64,000 nucleotides of DNA from Streblospio benedicti (lineage: Eukaryota; Annelida; Polychaeta; Spionida; Spionidae), in NCBI GenBank assembly GCA_019095985.1, contig CM032659.1, positions 5,834,707 through 5,898,706 of the forward strand, in the 5' to 3' direction. The position numbers and the translations under genes were made by a program. Under the pieces are notes generated by a model, which saw only the letters and a program-made list of their open reading frames with translations, was not told where the DNA came from and ran no database searches. The stretch's first letter is position 1, and each line of letters opens with the position of its first letter. Positions 1 through 11,560 of the stretch are shown here, one piece after another.

Positions 1-2310
1 GTAAAGATGGTCATTAACCTGCCTTCAAATAGGTCCTGGACGTCTTCGATACTGGCGTCATATACTTGTACACAGAGTTTGGGAGGAAATATGTGACCAA
101 TTTTTATCAAGCGACCAGTATGGATTCCCACCATTACAACTTGTTCAGCTTGGCTATTTATGCCAATTCATGTTGCGTCCATCTGTCTGTCAATTTTCTG
201 GGTTAATGTTCGTATAAAGTGTCCAAAAGGTGTCCTGCTGTATCTATAAGATCGCATTGACCTTGTACGTACTCATTTACGGATACGAATTGATGGTTGT
301 TGTTATGCCGGGGAACGTGTGCCATGGATATAATAGATACTATGACGTATATAATCACAACTATGGGAAAGCTTTTCATATCTGCATAATGTGTAGCAGA
401 CTTTGAGCTGGTCATAAACACGTTTATGTTGTGTAGGGGTCCAGTCATTACTTCCGTGTTCTTAATACCTGCACTGCGTGTCAAAATCTTGCTTGTACTA
501 TCCTGATTTAAGCTATGTCCGAGTGGATTTGACACATAATTCGCAGCTTCCATCTTGGGTATGTCGCTTCTATATGTCTGTGTGGCTTGATTGTGGTGTG
601 TGAGCGTGTGAGGTTGGCCTTGTGTCACTAACATGTCGCCCTCTTTGACTGAATGCGCGTCTTCCGATACGTCCATATTCTTTATGCTCTGTACCGTATT
701 TGATTGTACAGCGCCATTGTATGTGGGAATAGGAGCTTGTTTCTGCATGGTTTGTTTGTTAATGACCTCAAGTGGACCTTCCTCCAAGGTGACCTGATTG
801 AAATGCGGGCATGCGGTAGGTTGCTGGCTTTTGGATTCACCCATTGCCCCATGGCTTATAGATGCTAGCTGGGTAGCTCTTGGGGTTTTGACCGCTTGGT
901 TTAGAGTGCCATCTTGACTGCTGGTGTCCTCCCGTGCTGGACTTGGTCTATAGTATCGGTTCATGGCGAGTACATACCCTCCTGTTTTCTGTTGGTCGAG
1001 TTGTTGAGTGGGGTGGGTCTGCTGTTCGATCCAGGTTGGTAGTCTTTGATACAGTGGTCTTCCTCAGGGTGATAGCCTCTGTTCGCCAGTTTGCTTGCTC
1101 ATGGGGGTGGTGTGGGGGTGGAGAGTAAGGGGATTTACCAGGCTGGTGACCTCTGGGGTCCTGAGGTCTTACCTGTGGTAGTGGTTGGCTGCTTTGTGAC
1201 GTGGGAGTAATAGAGTATCGAGGTTCACCAGGCCGGTACCTACTGGTGTCTCAGGGTCACATGTGTGGTGCTCTGTGGCGGCCTTGATTGATTTTCGCAC
1301 CCTCTGTATAGTGGAAACAAAAGGCTGGCGCTCGGTTTGCCCTCGTCTCAATGGAGAGCTACCTCCCTGTGGGGGGGGCATTATCGCCTCAAGGACATGA
1401 TTATTATCTCCAAGGACGTGTGCAGGTTGTGTATACTGACTGTTCTCTAGGGCACCCGCCAGGGATGTCACTGCATAGTTGTAGTCACGTGGTGTCACAG
1501 GATCTTGGCCTTGTACGTAGCCCCGTTTTTTCTCTTCCATTAACCCCTTTTTGAAAAAACGTTTCCACCCATGTCGTGGGATGCACAAGCCAATTGCTAC
1601 GCGCCGTCAGTGTTTTCAACCTGTCTTCGGAACAGGCAATCAGCAATTACATCCACCTGCTTCTCAGCAATGGCAGGCACTGTCTCTGGTGCATTATGGG
1701 TGTGCTAGGGGCCGTCCGAGGGTCTATCGGCAATTGCAGTTGGATAACCCTCACCTTGTGTGCCGTCCATGGGGAGAGCAACCTCAGCTGGTGGTGTCCA
1801 TCCACGTTTGCAGGTCTTAAAAACACGTGCCAGTGTTTCTGTCATAATATTCTACCGTGTCACAGTGAACAATGTAATCATGACATGTCCGTTCCATATG
1901 GTCCATCGTGGGATGAAGCACTCGCATTTTCTCCCTCTATGTTACTAAATGGGTACACTCAGAGCAAGGAAATTCAGGCTGGGATCAAGCCGACTCAACA
2001 ACCTCCTACGCAACACATTGATGTAAATCAAATGATTATGTGTAGCCCTCAAGGCCGCATTCGCCTCATGTATATTCTTCAAATTCGTAGATTCTAATGG
2101 GTGTTAACCTGTAGCCATTGTGAGGTTTAAATCAGGTATATCATGGATCTGTACAGTTCGTCTACGCACAGAGAGAGCAGTGTCAATGTGGTCAACAACC
2201 AAGTTTTTTTTTAGGACTTTAGGTCTACTAGTTGTGTGATCGTCAGTAGGTGTCAAATTATGTTCTAATTTAAAATTACCCTATGCAGGAATTGCTACTG
2301 AGACCCTTGT
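1..2310 (-). pseudogene. Unrecognised broken protein-like block
   Basis: Read on the minus strand, this stretch holds several open segments with protein-like composition: roughly 2290-1940, 1588-1169, 964-203 and 140-1. They lie in different frames and are interrupted in several places, so no intact gene is visible. The segment near 2290-1940 is rich in Arg, Leu, Asn and His. The 1588-1169 segment is 139 codons, basic at its start and Pro/Gly-rich in the middle. A Pro/Leu/His-rich motif seems to recur about 85 bp apart near 1230-1110, suggesting local tandem duplication. It could be the decayed end of a mobile element or a fast-evolving host gene with short exons. I recognise no family. Confidence 0.25.
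203..964 (-). CDS. Hypothetical 253-codon ORF with one hydrophobic segment
   Basis: This is the longest open frame of the left-hand block. Residues 1-195 are hydrophilic and rich in Gln, Ser, Thr, Asn and His, with no recognisable domain. A Met-Lys pair at 196-197 precedes a hydrophobic run at about 199-213 (Ile/Val-rich), followed by a polar tail ending in Tyr-Glu-His. The hydrophobic run could be a membrane segment, or a signal peptide if the real start is Met196. There is no cysteine framework or repeat to identify a family. The frame is long for this AT-rich DNA, but no promoter, splice sites or poly(A) signal tie it to a gene. It may be part of an exon, an element fragment or chance. Confidence 0.25.
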   Translation of the reverse strand: MNRYYRPSPAREDTSSQDGTLNQAVKTPRATQLASISHGAMGESKSQQPTACPHFNQVTLEEGPLEVINKQTMQKQAPIPTYNGAVQSNTVQSIKNMDVSEDAHSVKEGDMLVTQGQPHTLTHHNQATQTYRSDIPKMEAANYVSNPLGHSLNQDSTSKILTRSAGIKNTEVMTGPLHNINVFMTSSKSATHYADMKSFPIVVIIYVIVSIISMAHVPRHNNNHQFVSVNEYVQGQCDLIDTAGHLLDTLYEH

Positions 2311-3088
2311 TACGAAGGTTCTACTACACATTAATCAAAAATACGATTCATTAACTGAGAAATAAACACTGTAACCCTATGGACACAATACAATAGCGAT
2401 GCAAATATTGACAATATGGCTATGAGATAAATATGACTACAACAGACAAAATGTTTTATATATTCACAACTGCTTAGTTCGACACGGCACTGTCAAATGA
2501 GTGATGAGGCCTGAGCAAATGATTCAGTGAGCACTGAGGTGGCACAATTTCATTACTCAGTGTACAGAGCGACATTCACAAACGTGCATCTGGGGCTTGC
2601 TCAAAGTTTGTATGACACCCAGCATATATTGAAGGCAGAAATTTGACGTCAACCTTTCTGCAGGGATGTACATGTAGTGTTGTTCGCTTTGCACAGGGGC
2701 AACCCGAAAATCCATAGAAAGTTCTCCTTGTGTGAACGCGCCATTTAATGTGTGCTATTGTTATCTGTCTTTACGTGTACACTATAAAAGATACTATCTG
2801 TAAGTAGTGATTTAATCCAACTTCGATTTACTGTTCCAGCTTTATTTATTCTCAAATGTTAGTGACCGCAATCTAACTATTTCTGATATCCACTTATACT
2901 CTTTATATACATACACCTAGTCCCTTTTCTTTATGCACAATGACACTTTACAAATTTTGAGCTGTACTTAATTGACCAGCATGATGTTTTTAGCTGTCGG
3001 CAGACTGCGGCCAAGAATGCTGCCTAGTCTCAAGTTGTCGTTTCTTAGTGTACATTTGGGTCACGTTATTTATACCAGAGTTGTGCTA
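2311..3088. other. Intergenic DNA, nothing recognised
   Basis: AT-rich DNA with no protein-like frame, RNA gene or obvious repeat boundary. Short frames here look like chance. Confidence 0.5.
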
Positions 3089-3242
3089 AAGTACAGTACT
3101 TGCAAGTACAGTACTTGCAAGTACAGCAATTTTGCTGTACTTGGACTTGGACTCAAGTACATTTGAAAAAAATCAAATGTACTTGTACTTGGACTCAAGT
3201 ACGACCTTAAAAGTACAACTTCAAGTACAACTTCAAGTACAC
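3089..3242. repeat. Foldback repeat built of AAGTAC/TACTTG motifs
   Basis: The stretch is dense in AAGTAC and its complement. The centre is a near-perfect hairpin (CAAGTACATTTGA, an A-run, then its complement), and the flanks repeat ACTTGGACTTGGACTC-type motifs in mirrored order. This looks like a small non-autonomous foldback element. I cannot assign a superfamily; hAT-like is only a guess. Confidence 0.6.
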
Positions 3243-3485
3243 TGTTTCATTCATATATTTCCTTGCAAATGATACGAAATTTTACTTCCCTATTACAATT
3301 TTCAGACATTTTATCTTTAGAGTATCTTCACAAATCTGCTTTTATTCTCACACTTATATAACAATTGAAAAGACCATTTAGTTATGTTATGTCACATTTA
3401 AAATGGTCAACAAATGATACATCCTGTTCATTTAAGACAAGTCAATATACTATTTTGCCCAAGGATTACAAACTTAAAGACAATA

Positions 3486-3550
3486 CAATAGGCTATTGAC
3501 CAGGTGGTTAAGGGGTCTAACCTAACAATAGGCTATTGACCAATCAGTTA
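3486..3550. repeat. Short tandem duplication, period about 40 bp
   Basis: CAATAGGCTATTGACCA occurs twice about 40 bp apart, each followed by a related GTTAAGGG segment. The rest of 3243-4063 is AT-rich and shows nothing else. Confidence 0.6.
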
Positions 3551-4063
3551 AGGGAGTTTAAGCTATCATCCTCTCCTCTCTGATCATGCTGATAGCAATC
3601 AGTTGCAACATCTGAAAGAGGGTGGTTCATTAGGTGAAAGTTAATCAAAAATCTTTTTAAAATCTTTCCCCTCTTACCATGTTTATCACAGGGAGACAGT
3701 AGTTTGACTTCTTACTAAGGTGCATGGGTCCACAAAACACCTGCAAGCTAACTAAATATTCATTGTAAAGGGGACATTTGTGGTGACATTTCCTGTGTAC
3801 ACTTGTACAGACTATATTTCAAACAAAAGAAATGGTAACAAACTATCCCATATAATATCATAAGAACAAACTATACTATCTACTTAAATTAAATGTACTA
3901 CTTGTATAAGTGAAGATAATGGCATATTTCTATGATGTATCTTCTGTTTGCAAAAAAAATTACCATAAACAATTGTTATGGTAGTTCCATAATAGTTCAA
4001 CTATCACCTAGTGAAGCGCTTTTCCTGAAGAATACTTCCCAATAAGGGAATGGGTACCAAGTG

Positions 4064-4163
4064 NNNNNNNNNNNNNNNNNNNNNNNNNNNNNNNNNNNNN
4101 NNNNNNNNNNNNNNNNNNNNNNNNNNNNNNNNNNNNNNNNNNNNNNNNNNNNNNNNNNNNNNN
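4064..4163. other. Assembly gap (100 N)
   Basis: Exactly 100 N, the usual placeholder for a gap of unknown size. The sequence on each side is ordinary AT-rich DNA. Confidence 0.99.
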
Positions 4164-4573
4164 AGTCAGCCATAATGGCATGATCATCACTGTACAGTAG
4201 CTCTCAAGAGAACCATGTGCATAATTCCAGAGAGATGGCTCCCAGGAATATGAAGAATATAATGGACGAAAAACACAATCTTGATATAACGAGTATTACA
4301 ACCTATTGGAAATTACATGTATTTTTTTATACCCACAATATATTCATAGCACAAGGGAACAATTATCGGTATTCATGTGTTCTATCGTATCATGTGTTTT
4401 ACAAAAGATTAATTATGCTGTTTTTTATCGAATATAATTGATACGAATATTTGTGGACCAAATGGTTGTTGCAATCGAATGGTTAAAGTTACACGAGTTA
4501 CATTGATATAAAGTTTAAGTGTTCCATTCTGATATGAACCTAATTGTTTTCAACAAAAACTTCCAACTCTATG

Positions 4574-4592
4574 GTTTTATAAAAAAAAAGCA
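4574..4592 (+). promoter_or_regulatory. TATA-like box upstream of the glycosyltransferase
   Basis: TTTTATAAAAAAAAAG lies about 130 bp before the ATG at 4715. The position suits a core promoter with a short 5' leader, but such motifs are common in AT-rich DNA. An upstream non-coding exon cannot be excluded. The rest of 4164-4573 shows nothing I recognise. Confidence 0.3.
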
Positions 4593-4714
4593 TAATCCAT
4601 TTCTTATCAGTCAAGTCAAAACAGGCACAGCAAAAATCATTTTGAAGGTAAACCTGGAGTAGATACTATAAACCTCAAACGATTGTGCTCTCACAAAGGA
4701 GTGAATGTTCAACC

Positions 4715-6241
4715 ATGAAGCCAGTTGTGATTTTACTGCTTGCCTCCATGGTGCACGGGGCAAAGATTCTACTGATCCCAACTGACCACGTACCTGAAAT
4801 ACGGGCATTCGCTCAGCTGGGGCAACATCTCAAGAGGGAAGGTCATCATCCTGTGATTCTCTCTCCAGCAAGACACCAGTCTAAAATAGCGAAAATGGAC
4901 ATTGATATTGATGCAGTGTATGTGAAGGAAACACTGTCATATTTTGTGACTGAAGATCAGCAGAAACTCGCGAATTTGGCAAGATCATCTGGATGGGAGT
5001 TGGCTGTAAAATTAAAAGAACTCATATATGAATTCAGTGATATGGTCCTGTCACATTGCAACACCACTTTGAAAAGCGCAGAAGTGCAGAAACGGCTCAG
5101 TGATGAACAGTTCGACATTGCAATCGTCAATGCCATTGAAATTTCACAGTGTTTGTTTTTGATTCCACACAAGTTGGGTATTCCATACATTTCTCTAACA
5201 TGGGAGATTAGTGCATGGATAGTTCAGCTGCCAGAAATGCCTTCAATATCAGGACAACTAGGAATGAGCCAGTTTTCAAAAGCGCCCAGCTTTTGGGATA
5301 GATTTATCAGTTTAACTTTGCATTTGATAGTCTACAATTCATTTCCTCATGCCACGCACAAAGAAGAACATATAACAGAATTTGTACCAGAAAGACCTCT
5401 GACTACATATCAAGAGTTGGTGAGGAAGTCTGAAGTTATCCTAATAACAAGGGATAATTTCTGCCTGGACTACCCCCGCCTGGAGTCCCCTCATGTTCAC
5501 TATATAGGTGGCGCCACCCCTTCTCATATTGGCCCAGTAAGTCCAGAATTTGAAGAGTTTGCAAACAGTGCTACCAATGGCCTCATCGTTGTTAGCTTTG
5601 GATCCGTAAATAACCCATGGGATGAACTGATGGCAACTCTGATGGATGCTTTCCGTAGACTTCCGCAGAAGATCATCATGCGATATGTTGGAAACTTTCA
5701 GAATAAACCGGATAATGTGATGCTTTCTCAGTGGATTCCTCAGAATGAGCTCCTCCGACGTAACAATACGGTGTTGTATTTTGGTCATGGTGGTCAGTGC
5801 GGTCAGTCGGAGGGTCATTACCACGCAGTACCCATGGTCATAATGCCGTTCGTGTGGGACCAGCAATATGCAGCAGAGAGGGTAGACATTAAGGGCTATG
5901 GGAAATACGTTCACAAAACAAGCAGTGCTGATGAACTGTATAGCGCTATAATAGAAGTGATTAACAACCCGGTTTACAAGAAGAATATTCGCAAGTGTTC
6001 TTCCATTATGAAGAGCCTTCCCACCTCGCACCAGTCAATCACGTGGTGGGTGAACCATGTGTTGGAGTTTGGAGGGGACCATCTTAAACCGCAATTTGGT
6101 GAAATGTCTGCTTTTAAGTTCTTTATGCTTGATGTACTGTTGGTACTGTTTCTTACTGTGGTTAGTGTCATGATTTTGTTTGTAAAATGCTTGGTTTGCT
6201 TCAAGCGTAATGTCTTTACTAAAAAGGTGAAAGAAGATTGA
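4715..6241 (+). CDS. UDP-glucuronosyltransferase/UDP-glycosyltransferase (GT1), single exon
   Basis: A membrane-bound UDP-glycosyltransferase that should transfer a sugar from a UDP-sugar to small lipophilic acceptors in the ER lumen (family knowledge). The protein is 508 residues, near the usual 500-530. Residues 1-16 form a signal peptide. The acceptor half has the TDH motif at 23-25, whose His25 is the likely catalytic base, and GH at 43-44. The donor half carries the family signature: WIPQNELL at 340-347, HGG at 358-360, Glu366, PMV at 373-375 and DQQ at 382-384, which grip the UDP-sugar. A hydrophobic anchor spans about 467-490, followed by a basic tail ending KVKED, a KxKxx ER-retrieval signal. 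Sequons lie at Asn116 and Asn350. The ATG at 4715 is the first in frame and has A at -3. The coding region has no intron, unlike multi-exon vertebrate UGTs. Oddity: the aspartate that normally partners the catalytic histidine appears to be Asn139. The exact UGT family and acceptor are unknown. Confidence 0.95.
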   Translation: MKPVVILLLASMVHGAKILLIPTDHVPEIRAFAQLGQHLKREGHHPVILSPARHQSKIAKMDIDIDAVYVKETLSYFVTEDQQKLANLARSSGWELAVKLKELIYEFSDMVLSHCNTTLKSAEVQKRLSDEQFDIAIVNAIEISQCLFLIPHKLGIPYISLTWEISAWIVQLPEMPSISGQLGMSQFSKAPSFWDRFISLTLHLIVYNSFPHATHKEEHITEFVPERPLTTYQELVRKSEVILITRDNFCLDYPRLESPHVHYIGGATPSHIGPVSPEFEEFANSATNGLIVVSFGSVNNPWDELMATLMDAFRRLPQKIIMRYVGNFQNKPDNVMLSQWIPQNELLRRNNTVLYFGHGGQCGQSEGHYHAVPMVIMPFVWDQQYAAERVDIKGYGKYVHKTSSADELYSAIIEVINNPVYKKNIRKCSSIMKSLPTSHQSITWWVNHVLEFGGDHLKPQFGEMSAFKFFMLDVLLVLFLTVVSVMILFVKCLVCFKRNVFTKKVKED

Positions 6242-6331
6242 TTGAAATATGTATAAAACAGTAAACTATGAATACTTTTTTAATTAACAATGTTCATCAA
6301 AAGCATTGAGGAACAATTTGTCTTACATCTG

Positions 6332-6337
6332 AATAAA
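6332..6337 (+). terminator. Poly(A) signal AATAAA of the glycosyltransferase
   Basis: A canonical AATAAA lies 91 bp after the stop codon and is the first one downstream, so a short 3' UTR is likely. Confidence 0.6.
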
Positions 6338-9300
6338 TTTTGAAACCAAGTATTTGCAATATCACACACATGTGTATGATTATCAACAATAGGATTGGTT
6401 AAGTGTGTACACAATATACAAGCCACGCCTTGTCAAAAAATGGTCATTGAAAGGATTCTTATCAATATAAAACATGATCACACTACACTGTATATTTTAT
6501 ATGGCATTGTTTATCACGTGTAATCTTTAATATGTAAGCTCTCTATTAGGTTACTTCGGAAATAAAGCTTTAAGCATATGAAAATGTCTTCTTATAGCAC
6601 TGTATTTCAACATCAAGTACATTTGATTTGATACGTGTGTCAATGTGTGTTGTCGATCTTACAATAAATTGAAGTCCATACTCAAATATGCATAATCATA
6701 TCAAAATGCAATTTAATTATTCGTCAGTTTTAAGATTCTCTCACCCACATAAGTGGTGGTCTTGCAGATTCACTAAACTATAAATCTTGTAGGTTTGCCA
6801 ACAAAAATAAAGAAATAAAATAAACATGCATAAAGATACATCGAATGTAAATTTGAGTCTATTTTCACGACGAGCAAGTACCTAAAAAATACAGTCCATA
6901 AACATCCTTACTCAAATTGACCATGCGCTACATTTAATAAGTGAATGAGAAAAAAATGCATCTTTCTTAACGTGCAATTCTTCTGAATAGTCAACATAAA
7001 CCCGCAATTCTCCCACGAACAAAAAAAAATCACGTCATGTACACTGCAAAACATACAACAGTGAAGCAGCAGCAATATTTTTTATGTCTGTATCTTGCAA
7101 GGTTCACAACTAAACACAATGCAAACGCCAAGTGCAATAACGCAAACGTGTCCGCTGCTTTTTCGCTCTCACTCGACTCATCTCGTCTGCTTCTTCGCCG
7201 CACATGCGCACTGAGAGTCTGCGTCTGAGCCGAAAGACAGCAGCCGCCAACGATGACGGGGCTTGGCGAAAAGTGGCACTGGTGGATTTATCGTATGCTG
7301 GGATTCAAATAGTTGGTGATTGTTACTTATATATGTGTGTGGTATATGCCCGGATGAGGTCATTGGAGAGCAACATTACTTGCTTGGATATAGTGTGAAA
7401 AACGGTTTTATTGGATGTATTTTTTGCTATCAAAGTATTAAATAACAGACAGATAGTCAGGGCATTGTTATTATGAAATTGTTCGTGTTATAATCTGATC
7501 ACATTGGTAAATAGTGGCACTTTGGGATACATGGATAGACATGGTGGTTAGGGTGAGAAGGTGGCAAAATTGACGGATACTTGAACTACTAGGTAATATA
7601 TGTTGTCTTTTCGGTCCATGCATCTTCTGCGATTTAAAATTATGCAACACAAAACCTTCTGTCTACACTTACATAATATCCATGTGGTAAACTCCAGTCC
7701 CTTGCTCCTTAACTTTAAAACTTCTCTCTGACACTAGAAGACGAACCTGAATAGACTTTGTTAACAATGATGGTTGCATGCTGTGTCAAAATTTCTATGG
7801 GTATATACATCCAATATTTTCTACGCTTATTCATGCACTGGCCGATGCAAGGGAAGTCAGCAGAGAGGTGGGGTTTCGGCTGATAACATACGATTCACAG
7901 TGTTTTGTCCATAAACCTGGATCCGCCAGTATCATTGTAAATGTATGTGTACGGCGTCTTCATGTCCTGTCTGCGAATGGATATTTTGCCTAATATGGAC
8001 TCTGATTGGTGTTCTACTAACGTCATTTCACATTGATCTAACCCGGTAAAATGCTGCTTTGTATGTCAGACCCAAAAACTTTGTATTTACTTGATGAATC
8101 TCAACCCTCTATAGCTGCACTGGCAGATCCAGTTTTTCAATATTTATTTGGGGCCCTGGCTTGAGGCGTTGATGCCAGTTGTAACATTTATTCCCTTTAT
8201 TTTTGTGGGGTAGCATGGGATGAGTGTGCTTGATCTGTTAGTGTATGGCTGCGTAGGCCTACATTGGTATTTAAACTTTACTTTTAATTTAGACTATATT
8301 TCACACTTTACGACCCTGAACTCATCTCCTCAAGTCAAATCTTAATCTATCAGATTGAGGATAGACATAAACTTCAGTAACATGTCCAAAATATATATAG
8401 AATATGACGATATTGACAAAAACGAAATTGACGTCAAAGCACAAAAGAAAGTTATTGGTGAAGCAGACGTCATAAAAAGTATGAAACGCCAAGAAATTGC
8501 GTCATAAAAAAGACAGAACCGCGAATATTTCACTGAAACTGCACATAAAGGCGGGGTTTGAGGGACGGAGGGTTTGTGCGGAATTGAAAGGTCTTGTAAT
8601 ATGACAGAAAATTGTGTATATTGCAATCTTGATAAGATTTAGTGCTTATTTGGAGAGGGTGCTGGGACATTATGACCTCCTTTTTTAAGTACGTGCACTG
8701 AATTGTTATCGACAAGTGCTGATTCATTGATATCAATTTTAGTTTGTTATATGAAAATACAGGGGGTTTATAAAGTAGCAAGGGTATTAAGATAATGGGA
8801 TATGGAGACAAAGCTTTGAAAAAGAGATGGGGGTGCGGGAAAAATGACATAACAGAGCGGGTGGGATTTTGGATCTTAAGGAAGTGGGATGTGGTGGAAT
8901 GGATAAAATATTGGTCGATGTGAGAAAAGGATAAACCAAAAAGGGATATGGGGAATCAGACCAAATCGAACGGATGTGGGATTTCTTGAGCTCTTATAAT
9001 GCTCACCCAATTATGCGCAGTACTTTGCCATCATTTTCTTATACATAATGGTAAGACTGTGATTGATATATTGATATTCAATAGCATGGTGTGTGGGGGT
9101 GGGGGTGAGGGGGGTATGGGTTGAAGAGTGGTGTTAGGCAGCCGTCAGATTGAGAGCATTAACAAATAAATGCTTCAAAAAATGGCTAAATTATTAGATG
9201 CGGGGCATTATTGTCCACTTGCTATAGTAAGGTAGGTGGCAAAATGCAGAATTTCCACCAGGGAAGAACTACTGGGTGAAACTACTCTCTGTACTCAATG

Positions 9301-10030
9301 TGTGAAACAAAAACATTTGAAAGTCGTGTTTTCTGTCTTTAAATGGTTCCAATTGTCAACATGTTAAATGCACATACATCTATTTATAGTGTTGTAATAT
9401 TTGCATTGTCTTCATTTCTTTTAGTAAATTGTGAAAAAAAATAAGTGATAAAACAACATTTAACTCCTAAACTGTGCTAGGTGGAGAAATAGTGTTCCAT
9501 TCTTCTATCTATTCTCATATCTACTACATTGTGATCTTAATTACTAGACCCGTGGCCACACGTTGGAATAATGTCTGTTCAAATACAAAATCAGTTCAAA
9601 ATACCTAGAATTCTGGGCATTAAACACAATTACAGTTGCCATTGACTTGGTTCTGTCACTGTTTTTGGATATCTACAAAGAAACTTGACATGTCATACTT
9701 GTTAAAACTTAATATTGTAGGTGTGATCTAGTTATTTGACACAATAGTTATACTGCATAATACCGACTTTTCATAGTATATTCTTCAGCGATACGTTCAT
9801 TGCTTCGTGGGAATATCGTATACTTGTTGGATAAAAAGTACTGGGACATTACTGTTGGACGCAACGTAGCGGAACGAAATACTGCAGGTAAGATCTTTGC
9901 AAATGTCAACTGTTCATGCCAAAAGTAACTAGCGAGCCACATCCGTATGATATCGTTGGTCATACGTCAGCTAACGATGATGCTATATGGTACACCGGAC
10001 AGTTTAACATATTACTCTACTGGGTACATA
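6338..10030. other. Long intergenic stretch
   Basis: AT-rich DNA with no recognised gene or repeat family except a small open frame at 8382-8507. The stretch 8760-9130 is locally purine-rich (GGGATATGG-type words) and includes a GGGGGTGGGGGTGAGGGGGG tract near 9100. No RNA gene was recognised. Confidence 0.5.
8382..8507 (+). CDS. Small ORF, 41 codons, acidic/basic peptide
   Basis: An ATG-initiated frame of 41 residues that is unusually protein-like: strongly charged (Asp, Glu, Lys), no Cys, Pro or Trp, compatible with a helix. It starts MSKIYIEYDDIDKNE and ends QEIAS. The ATG has A at -3 (AAC before ATG). No domain is recognised. AT-rich DNA favours Lys/Ile/Asn codons, so chance is quite possible. 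It could be a micropeptide or one exon of a larger gene. Confidence 0.2.
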   Translation: MSKIYIEYDDIDKNEIDVKAQKKVIGEADVIKSMKRQEIAS

Positions 10031-10202
10031 CAATAGAACCTCAACTTAGGACCATCTTTATACAAGAAACACCTCTATAATAATATCATACCTCACAAAA
10101 CTCTATAAAACTTTACCATAGTAAACCTCCAAAGAGACCACATATTTAGTGAGACCAATTGGGTCCAGTCCCACAGGTGGTCCTAATAGAGAGGTTCTAC
10201 TG
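10031..10202. mobile_element. pogo/Tigger-like MITE (CAGTAGAACCTC family), 172 bp
   Basis: First of many copies of one short non-autonomous element. Good copies begin CAGTAGAACCTCC and end GAGGTTCTACTG, a perfect terminal inverted repeat, and are flanked by TA. The inside is also palindromic, built of repeated GAGACCACCTCTCTATT-type words. CAGT ends with TA target duplication are typical of the pogo/Tigger branch of Tc1/mariner. It encodes no protein and would be moved by a transposase elsewhere. This copy is slightly diverged at the left end (CAATAGAACCTC) but keeps TA on both sides. Confidence 0.85.
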
Positions 10203-10360
10203 TACATGTACAGAAGGTACTTTTACATGCACATGTAACATGCAATTGTATAATGGCATTGCTCAATGTATGTCCGTGTAATATATCCAGGTAAACTTTT
10301 CCCTGTGCACACCTCACACACTTGATATAGTATTTCGACATAGGCCTACATGTAAGTACA

Positions 10361-10538
10361 TAAGGACCTCTCTATTAGGACCACTTTTGGGCCCAGTGCT
10401 ACTAAGGTGGTCTCAATAGAGAAGCGGTTCTTTTGCAGAGGTTCATTTGGTAGCTTTATGAACGTTTGTAACCGAAAAAGTGGTCTTATCGTAGAGGTGG
10501 TCTCAAAAGAGAAGTGGTTTTAATTGGAGGTTTTACTG
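10361..10538. mobile_element. pogo/Tigger-like MITE, second copy
   Basis: Same family, only about 160 bp from the previous copy. Left end diverged (AAGGACCTCTCTATTAGG); right end reads GAGGTTTTACTG followed by TA. Confidence 0.8.
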
Positions 10539-11311
10539 TACTAATTTTGCATTTTACATTCGTGTGCAACTTTGTTTTCAGTATGCTCACTGTGCCTATA
10601 TGGAAACTAGATATTATTTATATACGAAATTCAAGTACCAAATAGGAAACCCTCCTAAATTATCCATATCATATATCACATCTTGCTTTGCTGCATTTTG
10701 ATTGCTGTATAAACAATATTCAATCTATGCACCCGTGAACTTGAAAGTATCAAACGTGATCACTGATTGTGCATCAAATTGTACATCAATCTAGCACATG
10801 TGTGGTGGTGATTCTCATGTAATCGGATGCATGCAGTGTGCATGACTTTGAAATCACCCAGTTTTTAGGACAAATCAATACAAAGTTAGGATAATGTGGC
10901 CCTGACAAAAACAGCAACACAATTAATTGTAACACATGGGCAAAATTGCACCTTTTTATGAGTATTTATATATCAAAATTAGGATTATGTCCACGATTTT
11001 CGATCGTTGACCAATATGGGAAGCACCATTTAATGCATTTATGCAAACCATTAGCCTAATACGTGAATCTCTGCCCACTTGACGCAGTGGGATTCACAAA
11101 TTGGTGATACCCCCCATCTCACTGCTGGTGCAAATAGTGGCCGATTGACAATTTGACAAAAAATTGACCACTTGACTGTACTCGTCCCTACACAGGTGTC
11201 CAAAGTGGGTGCTCTTGGGTTGCACACGTGCACACATATGGCCGAGTGCCAGACCAACCCCCAGGGTAGGCCTAGACGTAGTGATGTGGGACATAGCAGG
11301 CCTAAGCGCGT
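10539..11311. other. Intergenic DNA, nothing recognised
   Basis: No protein-like frame, RNA gene or repeat boundary seen. Confidence 0.5.
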
Positions 11312-11560
11312 GTCGCTGCGGCCCAGTGCATAGGGGGTTAGACTGGTGACTAGAAGGACCTGGCTTCGATATCTGCTCATATGGGGCGGTGGGTGTTGAG
11401 CAAACGCATCCCTCAACAGTTTCACCGTGCTCCATAGTGCTGAATGGGCTGCCAATGCAAGTATGTGAGAAATGATCAACCGATCGACAAGTTTGCCAAT
11501 GACCTGTATGTGTCAAATTGAAAATCATGACAACCAGGATTGACCTACATCTATAATCCT
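11312..11560 (+). mobile_element. tRNA-derived SINE (family S), diverged copy
   Basis: Matches the order of the better copy at 26784-27131: a degraded tRNA-like head (GTTAGACTGGTGACTAGAAGG, then a B-box-like GGCTTCGAT), the GGTGGGTGTTGAGCAAAC body, and GAGAAATGATCAA followed by GCCAATGACCTG. The poly-repeat tail is lost. The long minus-strand open frame across this region is a shadow of the repeat. Confidence 0.7.

Noticed and set aside
1576-2097. 173-codon plus-strand open frame
   Set aside because: The minus strand of the same region looks more protein-like, and this frame has no domain. Treated as a shadow.
4685-4714. Ten extra N-terminal codons before the glycosyltransferase ATG
   Set aside because: The frame there begins with GTG, not ATG. 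The ATG at 4715 has a good context and directly precedes a signal peptide.
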